From Fischerella muscicola SAG 1427-1 = PCC 73103 (GTDB lineage: Bacteria > Cyanobacteriota > Cyanobacteriia > Cyanobacteriales > Nostocaceae), in NCBI RefSeq assembly GCF_000317245.1, contig NZ_AJLJ01000064.1, positions 162,113 through 226,112 on the forward strand: a stretch of DNA of 64,000 nucleotides, in the 5' to 3' direction. Each line of letters opens with the position of its first letter. Position 1 is the stretch's first letter. Position numbers and translations under genes: made by a program. Shown here piece by piece: positions 57,124 through 64,000 of the stretch. Under the pieces are notes generated by a model. The model saw only the letters and a program-made list of their open reading frames with translations. It had not been told where the DNA came from and searched no databases.

Positions 57124-58539
57124 ATGACTCAACAAATAGATTCTCAATACAGAATAGAACGCGATTCGATGGGCGATCGCCACATTGCTAGTAGCGTTTA
57201 TTACGGCATTCAAACGCTACGTGCTACAGAAAACTTCCCCATTAGCGGCATTAAACCACTAGCTACTTACGTAGATGCCTGTATTCTAATTAAAAAAGCG
57301 ACTGCGATTGTTAATGGTGAACTAGGTTGTATTCCCCAAGAAATCAGTCAAGCAATAGTCCAAGCTGCGGATGAAGTTCTAGCTGGTAAGCTCCGTGATC
57401 AGTTTGTGGTAGATGTTTATCAAGCGGGTGCTGGTACATCTCATCACATGAATGTCAATGAAGTACTAGCAAATCGGGCGTTAGAAATTCTTGGTGATGA
57501 GAAAGGTAACTACAAGCGTCTTAGTCCTAATGATCATGTTAACTATGGACAATCTACCAATGATGTGATCCCCACGGCAATTAGAATAGGTGGTTTATTG
57601 GCATTGTCTAGAACACTGCATCCAGCTTTAGAAACAGCGATCGCAATATTAGAAGCAAAAGCAGCAGAGTTTCAAGATATCGTCCGTTCTGGTAGAACTC
57701 ACATGCAAGATGCTGTTCCGGTGCGCTTGGGTGAAAATTTTCGCGCTTGGGCGCAGATTCTGACAGAACACCAAAACCGAATTTACACCGCTAGTAGTGA
57801 TTTAATGATACTGGGTTTGGGTGGCAGTGCAGCTGGTACAGGTATGAACACTCATCCCCAATATCGCGCCCGTGTGGTGGCAACTTTGGCAGAACTAATT
57901 AATAGTCCCCTACAACCAGCACCTCACCTTATGGCAGCAATGCAGAGTATGGCACCTTTTGTCAATGTTTCTGGTGCTTTACGTAACATAGCGCAAGATT
58001 TAGTCAAAATTTCTCATGATTTGCGGTTGATGGACTCTGGGCCAAAAACTGGTTTAAAAGAAATTCAACTTCCGCCTGTGCAGCCTGGTTCTTCGATTAT
58101 GCCAGGTAAGTATAATCCTGTGATGGCAGAGATGACATCAATGGTGTGTTTTCAGGTGATGGGTTACGACAGTGCGATCGCACTAGCAGCCCAAGCAGGA
58201 CAATTAGAATTAAATGTGATGATGCCGCTGATTGCCTATAACTTAATTCATAGTATCGAAATTCTCGGTAACACCATTGCTGCACTCACCCAACGCTGCA
58301 TTCAGGGAATTACCGCTAACCAAGAACGTTGTTTAGCATATGCAGAAGGTAGTTTAGCTTTAGTAACAGCTTTAAATACTCACATTGGTTATTTAAATGC
58401 TGCATCCGTGGCGAAAGAATCATTGGAAACCGGCAAATCCCTACGACAGATTGTGCTGGAAAAAGGACTAATGAGTGAAGCAGAATTAGCCGAGGTTTTA
58501 AATCTGGAACAAATGAGCCAAATTGTACCCTTGGAATAG
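57124..58539 (+). CDS. aspA: Aspartate ammonia-lyase
   Basis: A 471-residue lyase of the fumarase/aspartase superfamily converting aspartate to fumarate and ammonia. It has YRIERDSMGDRHI-x3-VYYGIQTLRATENFPISG, typical of aspartases rather than fumarases, AGTSHHMNVNEVLANRA, and the flexible signature loop GSSIMPGKYNP. Class II fumarase is the main alternative. Confidence 0.88.
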   Translation: MTQQIDSQYRIERDSMGDRHIASSVYYGIQTLRATENFPISGIKPLATYVDACILIKKATAIVNGELGCIPQEISQAIVQAADEVLAGKLRDQFVVDVYQAGAGTSHHMNVNEVLANRALEILGDEKGNYKRLSPNDHVNYGQSTNDVIPTAIRIGGLLALSRTLHPALETAIAILEAKAAEFQDIVRSGRTHMQDAVPVRLGENFRAWAQILTEHQNRIYTASSDLMILGLGGSAAGTGMNTHPQYRARVVATLAELINSPLQPAPHLMAAMQSMAPFVNVSGALRNIAQDLVKISHDLRLMDSGPKTGLKEIQLPPVQPGSSIMPGKYNPVMAEMTSMVCFQVMGYDSAIALAAQAGQLELNVMMPLIAYNLIHSIEILGNTIAALTQRCIQGITANQERCLAYAEGSLALVTALNTHIGYLNAASVAKESLETGKSLRQIVLEKGLMSEAELAEVLNLEQMSQIVPLE

Positions 58540-58627
58540 AAATTGTTAGTAGTTAGTAGTTGCTTGGGAATCAGTGATTAACCTTTCCCCGATTCCCAAT
58601 CCTCAATCCCTAATCCCTTTCCTAAAT

Positions 58628-59599
58628 ATGCAGACTCAAACACCAACCGTTAGTTTCATTCGAGCTAATTCTTACGAACGAGATATTTTAAGAAAGTCTT
58701 TAGAAACACTGCTAGAACCATTTGGAGGAATGGCGGCGTTTGTAAAACCAGGGAATCGCGTTTTACTTAAACCTAATTTGCTTACAGGCGCACGTCCTGA
58801 CAAAGAATGTACCACGCGATCGCAACTAGTTTATGTAGTAGCACAAATGGTGATTGAAGCTGGCGGTAAGCCATTTTTAGGCGATAGTCCTGCTTTCGGT
58901 AGCGCCAAGGGAGTAGCTGTAGCCAATGGTTATCAACCGATTTTAGACGAACTCAATCTGCCAATTATTGATTTCCAAGGTGTTCGTTACCAAACTGTTA
59001 GCGAGGAGTTCAATCATCTGCTATTGTCCAAAGAAGCGATGGAAGCAGATGTAGTGATAAATCTACCCAAAGTCAAATCTCATGCTCAATTAGTGCTGAC
59101 ATTGGGTGTAAAAAATTTGTTTGGTTGCGTTCCTGGCAAAATGAAAGCTTGGTGGCACATGGAAGCAGGAAAAGATGCCAACAGATTCGGAGAAATGTTA
59201 GTAGAAACCGCTAGAACAATTAACCCTAATTTAACTATCTTAGACGGTATTATCGGTCATGAAGGCAATGGCCCTAGTGGTGGCGAACCTCGTTCACTAG
59301 GTATTTTGGGAGCATCACCAGATGTATTTGCCTTAGATCGAGCTATGGTGGAGATACTTAATGTTCCAGCTATAACAGTACCTACTGTCGCTGCATCTAT
59401 GCGTTTGGGGGTCTGTCCCGAACTAAACGCTATTCATTATCCTTGTTTGCATCCTGAGTTACTAAAAATAGATGATTGGCGATTACCAGACAAGTTCATT
59501 CCCATTGATTTTGGTATGCCTCGCGTTATCAAATCTACGTTCAAACATCTCTACATCAAGTTTATCAAAGAACCAATCAGTGCTTATGTTAGAAGCTAG
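58628..59599 (+). CDS. DUF362-domain protein
   Basis: A 323-residue protein with KPGNRVLLKPNLLTGA, DSPAFGSAKGVAVANGY, VVINLPKVKSHAQLVLTLGVKN and LTILDGIIGHEGNGPSGGEP, the DUF362 pattern. The ferredoxin-like CxxCxxC segment attached in many relatives is absent. The ATG at 58628 is preferred, since the open frame back to 58574 encodes NPQSLIPF from a CCCAATCC repeat. Function is unknown. It follows aspA by about 90 bases. Confidence 0.85.
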   Translation: MQTQTPTVSFIRANSYERDILRKSLETLLEPFGGMAAFVKPGNRVLLKPNLLTGARPDKECTTRSQLVYVVAQMVIEAGGKPFLGDSPAFGSAKGVAVANGYQPILDELNLPIIDFQGVRYQTVSEEFNHLLLSKEAMEADVVINLPKVKSHAQLVLTLGVKNLFGCVPGKMKAWWHMEAGKDANRFGEMLVETARTINPNLTILDGIIGHEGNGPSGGEPRSLGILGASPDVFALDRAMVEILNVPAITVPTVAASMRLGVCPELNAIHYPCLHPELLKIDDWRLPDKFIPIDFGMPRVIKSTFKHLYIKFIKEPISAYVRS

Positions 59600-59679
59600 C
59601 TGCAACAAGTGCAAATTCTGCTACAGCAATTTCAAAACCGCCAGAGTAAGCTAAAAATACCCTCCGATTGCTTAACCAG

Positions 59680-59709
59680 ACCGCCCTACTCTACTAGTGG
59701 CGGTTTTTT
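59680..59709 (+). terminator. Rho-independent terminator after the DUF362 gene
   Basis: ACCGCC (59680-59685) pairs with GGCGGT (59699-59704) and is followed by TTTTTC. A similar AACCGCC lies just upstream at about 59637. Confidence 0.7.
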
Positions 59710-60658
59710 CATTTGAAATTATTCCTAAGCCAGCACTATGCCAAGCTAATACCATTTTGAATTTTGGATTTTAGATTTTGGATTGGGAAATTCTTTGGTG
59801 CATAAAAGTTCTGTAAGTCCATCTGTCGTATTATTTTTTCCAACTGATATAACTTGAAAAGTTCATAGTGAGCGAGAAATGGCTCTATTAAACACCCTTG
59901 GTGCTTACTACAAACTAGGTCAACTTGATTTGGTGGAGTACTAATTTTTAATCATTATGCTAATTTCTGCTTTAGAATTAGACTGCAAAGCACCGACCAT
60001 ATCAATTGCTTGAATATGAAATAATTTTTATCTACCTATTTATAGATTGACAAAATATTAGAAATCCGGCTTATTTAATCTTGAGTATAATCACTGATGA
60101 AAATTACAAAATATAAAACAATACTTTTATATATTCAATGTATATTTAGGGTTTAAAGTCTTTTATTACTTAGATAGTCTCAATATCATTACTTCAGTAC
60201 TATTACTTACTAATTTCAAAAATATAAAAATAAATATATAGACATTATTGATTTAGTGTATTTTTAAGTAAACTTATAAAAACAAAAAACCTCTAAAATC
60301 AGATTTTTAGGCTTTTTCAAGTCTTGGCTCTCAAAAATTTTGTATATAAAATCACATAAAATAATTAAACTAAAGTTGATAATTGTATTCTTTAATGCTA
60401 TAAATTTAGTTGATTAACAATGCAAAAATTGTATAGGTTAATAAAAAGTTAAGCAATAATAATTACATGGTTATAAAAATTTTTGGCACAAAAACTTAGT
60501 ATCAAGTTTTGCAGATACTAAAAATTCGGAAGTAGCTTGATTAAGATAGATATAATGCTTGACGATTAAAAAAATTACAGTTAAAAAGTAGCTAAAATAG
60601 TAATTAGACTCTTTTGTCAGAGTCTAACTACAAAATAAAGTGATCAAACAAACTCTTT
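59710..60658. other. ~950-bp AT-rich region with an orphan terminator-like hairpin
   Basis: No protein gene seen. The stem AAAACCTCTAAAATC/GATTTTTAGGCTTTT at about 60286-60316 ends in a T-run on the plus strand although no upstream gene is recognised. A small RNA ending there is possible. The rest is very AT-rich. Confidence 0.5.
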
Positions 60659-60841
60659 ATGAATTCAAACAGCCAGTCTGCCAATTCAACCGACGCATCT
60701 TCCCATCCTTTGGCAGACATCATCGGAACTGTGATCGGTTTGCTAACTTTGACATTACCTCTGTTAGTTATTGCTAATTACTCTTCCGTAAATATTCCCA
60801 ATACCCAACCATCCATCATCTATAACCTCAAGCAGAAGTGA
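60659..60841 (+). CDS. Small single-helix membrane protein
   Basis: A 60-residue frame with a polar N-terminus (about 1-18, rich in S and N), one hydrophobic helix (IIGTVIGLLTLTLPLLVIANY, about 20-41) and a short polar tail. No clear ribosome site, but a hairpin follows at 60933-60973. Codon use and the clean topology suggest a real gene. The family is unknown to me. Confidence 0.55.
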   Translation: MNSNSQSANSTDASSHPLADIIGTVIGLLTLTLPLLVIANYSSVNIPNTQPSIIYNLKQK

Positions 60842-60932
60842 AAACATTAGACATGAACTAAATAGAAGCACTTTTGAAGAAATACGATTGCTCTTAAATA
60901 TAGCCATCGTATTTGATTTATTAAATTTGAAT

Positions 60933-60973
60933 ACACAAATCCCTGACTTTCCTAAAAAGTCGGGGATTTGTGT
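60933..60973. terminator. Strong hairpin between convergent small genes
   Basis: ACACAAATCCCTGACTTT pairs with AAAGTCGGGGATTTGTGT (one mismatch) around an 8-base loop. It probably ends the transcripts of the convergent genes at 60659 and 61036. Confidence 0.65.
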
Positions 60974-61035
60974 GTTCACGCATATTTATGAATTTTAAAT
61001 AGATTTACTGAAAAAACTCTCATTTAGAACAAATA

Positions 61036-61260
61036 TTAACCTTCTGACCAGTTTTCACAACTTAGCAAATCAATAATGCAGTCTCTAAATAAAAATTCAT
61101 GTTTTTCTAGCTCCAGTTCTACATTTAGCCAATCACGGTAAGGAATATATTTACATAATACATAAATAGGCTGATTACGTTGAATTCGTCCTTCTTGAAC
61201 TAGCCGAAGTGCTTTTTCTCTAATAAACTCTATATTATATTTAACAGCGGTTTTTACCAT
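61036..61260 (-). CDS. Conserved cyanobacterial small protein (possibly DUF4327)
   Basis: A 74-residue soluble, helix-rich protein (YNIEFIREKALRLVQEGRI, QPIYVLCKYIPYRDW, LELEKHEFLFRDCIIDLL). A perfect AAGGAGG ribosome site lies six bases before the ATG, which makes expression likely. The sequence pattern resembles the cyanobacterial family DUF4327, but this is from memory. No function known. Confidence 0.75.
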   Translation of the reverse strand: MVKTAVKYNIEFIREKALRLVQEGRIQRNQPIYVLCKYIPYRDWLNVELELEKHEFLFRDCIIDLLSCENWSEG

Positions 61261-62609
61261 AAATTACCTCCTTATTTATATATAAAATTTCAGAATCTTC
61301 TATACGTTAAATTTGGTAGAGATAAGTAAAAAAACTTCAAACATATCACTGATGATTATGAACTGAGAACGGTTGACAGCAAAAACATGATAGTTGATTG
61401 TCACCTTATACTAAAGTTAGTTGCACTTGACAGTTGCACTCAATGAGGAAACTTAGTCATGTCATATTTCTGCTTCTACTTCTTAAGACAGATATTTTTG
61501 TTATATTCCTTTTATCAAGGATATATAACAAAAATTCGTGAGTACAAAAGCTTAGGCACTCAGGTAAGATAATCAAGCTATTTTCATAGGTTTTGATGCA
61601 CTTAACTTAATTACAGCAATTTACAAATTCAACCTGACACAGTGGAAACATCACAGATTGCTTACCTTGTAATTGCTAAATACTTTTGAACTTAATATGT
61701 ACAAAATTATGTACCAAAACTTAAGCTAGAGAAAGACTGTGTTATGTTAACCCTGATATCAGGGCTAACTATATAGTTGGAAAGTGGTTGAGTTTATTAT
61801 ACGTTTATTTTCCCCATTACAAGTTACTGTTTAGATAAAACTAGTCTATTAAAGATATATTTATTGCTTGGTAGAATTCCACAGGCAACTATACCCACAA
61901 CGAGGGGATGAAAATATCTTCACTTATCCACCTGCTTAGGCGTCTACGTGTAGCGTTTCCGTTAGAAGAATCCCTGCAAAGAGTCCCTTGTTTTCAAGAC
62001 AGACTTTAGTTAACTTGATACTTTGTATGCTCTGGAAGTTATGGAACACAAATTATGATTCCACTGTTTTGCTGCAAAAGCGAACAGTTCGCTTCATATT
62101 ATGAGCATAACAGACATTTAGAACCTACCATCCCCTACTTTCGGTAGATATATATTCCTTGCTTTTGATATATAACTCAGACACTCAAAAACAGGTATTA
62201 TTAATAAAGAGGTCAAAATTGACTGGAGCTATTGCCTACTTTGGGAAGTGTAATTCGTTATCACTTTCTATTTTGCTTATGGTCAATCGATGATGTTGGC
62301 TTGTAATGTAGCTGACAAATAATGACAAATAAACAGCTGCTTCACTCACTATACTTAAAATATTTGCCAACTAATACCAGAAAAAATTTATACCTTGTAA
62401 AGTATTGTTTTTTTAATGGATATGTTGGACATTAGAGTTATGAAACTTCTTATTAAATTGAAGTCAAAACAAAAACTTATGGTTGAATTTACAAAATCAA
62501 CTGATATCATCACAAATAAAAGCAACAAGAATGGATTTTGCATGTCTAAGTCAAGTTAAAAGTTCTGTTTGATGAACTGTCAATATGTGTTGTTGAGGAG
62601 GAAGTGTTC
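61261..62609. other. 1.35-kb intergenic region with several palindromes upstream of the SLH-fasciclin gene
   Basis: No protein gene found. Structures: a hairpin TTTTTGTTATATTCC/GGATATATAACAAAAA at 61495-61535; a near-perfect 24-bp palindrome GTTAACCCTGATATCAGGGCTAAC at 61746-61769; and AAGCGAAC-A-GTTCGCTT at 62078-62094. A GAGGAGGAAG ribosome site lies at the end. It may contain a long leader or an unrecognised RNA. Confidence 0.55.
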
Positions 62610-64000
62610 ATGCGTAGTTTATCTGGTTGGTCGTTCACAAGTAGCGCATTAGTAGCTCTAGGAATGATGGCTACTGCGGCAAGTCCAATAATAATGTCTG
62701 CTCCTGTATCCGCTCAGGTTAATGCCCCAACTCCAGCACCTGCACCCACGCCTGCACCTGCTGTGACTACTCCTAGCTTTGCTGATGTGCCAGCAGATTA
62801 CTGGGCGTTGCCATTTATTCAAGGTTTAGCTGCAAGAAATGTAATTGCTGGTTTTCCAGATGGAACTTTCAGGCCAAATCAACCTGTAACCAGGGCTGAA
62901 ATTGCAGCTATGTTCCAAAAAGCTTTTACACTAAATCCAGTTCGTCAGCTACCGCCAGAAGGCTTTAGAGATGTGCCGTCTGATTATTGGGCTGCATCTG
63001 CTATTAGGGCTGCTTATGAAGCTGGATTTCTAGCTGGTTATCCGAATAATTTGTTTCAGCCGAATCAAACAGTTTCCAAAGCGGATGCGATTACTGCTGT
63101 AGCTAGCGGACTAAATTTATCTCCCAGTGGTTCTGTAGAACAAACTCTTTCTACTAATTATGTAGATGCTGGTCAGATCCCATCTTATGCTGTTAATCAA
63201 GTGGCGGCAGCAACACAAGCCAATATTGTTGTCAACTATCCTGATGTCAAAACGCTGAATCCTCAAGGAGGTTTGACGCGTGCAGAAGCAGCTGCACTTT
63301 TATATCAAGCATTGGTGAGACTTGGACAAGTGCAACCATTACCTGGCAATGTAGCAGCTGTAAGTTATATTGTGGGTGGTAATCCTCAAACTACAGGTGA
63401 TATTGTTTCGCTAGCTGAATCTAGTGGTAGTTTTACTACTCTGACTTCTTTGCTGAAGACAGCAGGTTTAGCAGATGCTTTGAGACAACCAGGGCCTTAC
63501 ACACTTTTTGCTCCGACAGATCAAGCATTCGCAGCTTTACCTCCAGATGTTTTACAGCAGTTACAGCAACCAGAAAACAGAGAAACATTAATCAAAATTT
63601 TGAGATACCACGTAGTTTCTGGTGATTTGCCTGCAAACAAGCTGACATCTGGTGAAGTCAAAACTTTGGAAGATGAATCTGTAAATGTAAAAGTTGATAC
63701 TGCTAATAACCAGATTGCAGTCAATAATGCTAGTGTCATCCAACCAGATGTCAAAGCGACCAATGGTGTTGTGCACGTGATCAACCAAGTTTTGATTCCA
63801 CCTGAACTGGCACAGGGCGAGGAAACAGAAGGTGAAGGCGCTGCTGTCAGAGTTAAGAGAAACTATATTGCTGTTGGTGGTAACATCGGTTTAGGTGGTA
63901 ATACGGCTCTTGGCAGTGGAAACTTTGCAGTCACCAGCAAATTTGGTGTTACAAACAATTTCTCAATTCGACCAGGCGCAGTGATTGGGGATGATACTGT
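62610..64000 (+). CDS. SLH-fasciclin surface protein with barrel-like C-terminus, 3' truncated by window edge
   Basis: An open frame of 463 codons to the window edge. Signal peptide about 1-36, P/A linker 37-55, then three SLH-type repeats starting near residues 57 (FADVPADYWALPFI), 119 (FRDVPSDYWAASAI) and 184 (YVDAGQIPSYAVNQV). A fasciclin (FAS1) domain covers about 264-396 (GPYTLFAPTDQAFAALP, LRYHVVSG, NGVVHVINQVLIPP). From about 415 a glycine-rich alternating segment (YIAVGGNIGLGGNTALG) looks like the start of an outer-membrane barrel. SLH repeats anchor to peptidoglycan in cyanobacterial porins. The start follows GAGGAGG. Confidence 0.9.
   Translation, partial: MRSLSGWSFTSSALVALGMMATAASPIIMSAPVSAQVNAPTPAPAPTPAPAVTTPSFADVPADYWALPFIQGLAARNVIAGFPDGTFRPNQPVTRAEIAAMFQKAFTLNPVRQLPPEGFRDVPSDYWAASAIRAAYEAGFLAGYPNNLFQPNQTVSKADAITAVASGLNLSPSGSVEQTLSTNYVDAGQIPSYAVNQVAAATQANIVVNYPDVKTLNPQGGLTRAEAAALLYQALVRLGQVQPLPGNVAAVSYIVGGNPQTTGDIVSLAESSGSFTTLTSLLKTAGLADALRQPGPYTLFAPTDQAFAALPPDVLQQLQQPENRETLIKILRYHVVSGDLPANKLTSGEVKTLEDESVNVKVDTANNQIAVNNASVIQPDVKATNGVVHVINQVLIPPELAQGEETEGEGAAVRVKRNYIAVGGNIGLGGNTALGSGNFAVTSKFGVTNNFSIRPGAVIGDDT

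Overview
The window looks like chromosomal DNA of a filamentous, probably heterocyst-forming cyanobacterium (order Nostocales). The direct signs are plentiful GCGATCGC (HIP1) octamers, photosynthetic electron-transfer genes (psbV, petE, petJ, ndhN), the fbp-tal-zwf-opcA gene order, two Ser/Thr kinase-WD40 fusion proteins, and spacers packed with heptamer-type short repeats. The genus cannot be fixed from this sequence.

Layout. 1-748: the start of a minus-strand coiled-coil plus degenerate-P-loop (inactive-STAND-like) gene, cut by the window edge. 943-19667: one long minus-strand translation block, transcribed in the order rplC, D, W, B, rpsS, rplV, rpsC, rplP, rpmC, rpsQ, rplN, X, E, rpsH, rplF, R, rpsE, rplO, secY, adk, infA, rpmJ, rpsM, rpsK, rpoA, rplQ, truA, rplM, rpsI, rpmE, prfA. 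rpsJ, rpsN and rpmD are not in it. 20633-28125: ndhN (divergent from rplC), a SulP anion transporter, an orphan sugar ABC permease, then psbV, petE and petJ, and a TonB-like protein. 29358-36745: a signalling locus with two paralogous zinc-ribbon/kinase/TM/WD40 proteins flanking a WD40-only protein and a proline-rich PPC-like secreted protein. 37116-41998: Uma2 protein, a 21-bp tandem repeat, moeA, a conserved hypothetical, an anti-sigma-type ATPase and an RRM RNA-binding protein. 42453-49610: fbp, tal, zwf and opcA (Calvin cycle/oxidative pentose phosphate), then cbiA. 49641-54968: a cyclic-nucleotide-binding protein and a minus-strand polysaccharide cluster (fcl, gmd, sugar transferase, GT4). 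55273-59599: CSP41-like epimerase, pgsA, aspA, DUF362. 59600-64000: sparse AT-rich DNA with two small genes, then an SLH-fasciclin-barrel surface protein cut by the right edge.

The most striking structure is not a gene but a set of small repeats. Two ~171-bp elements with short terminal inverted repeats, one inside the ribosomal operon and one upstream of petE, are inverted copies differing by a single base in a by-eye alignment. A third site keeps only their joined ends. A second family (~95 bp) occurs in inverted orientation at 17.8 kb and 46.6 kb with its central hairpin loop flipped. Heptamer arrays expand many ribosomal-operon spacers, encode the last residues of TruA, and have entered cbiA in frame at two places, one of them a nested insertion. 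A palindromic repeat also appears to encode part of the N-terminus of the sugar transferase.

All calls come from reading the sequence. Family names rest on recalled family knowledge, and no database search was run.
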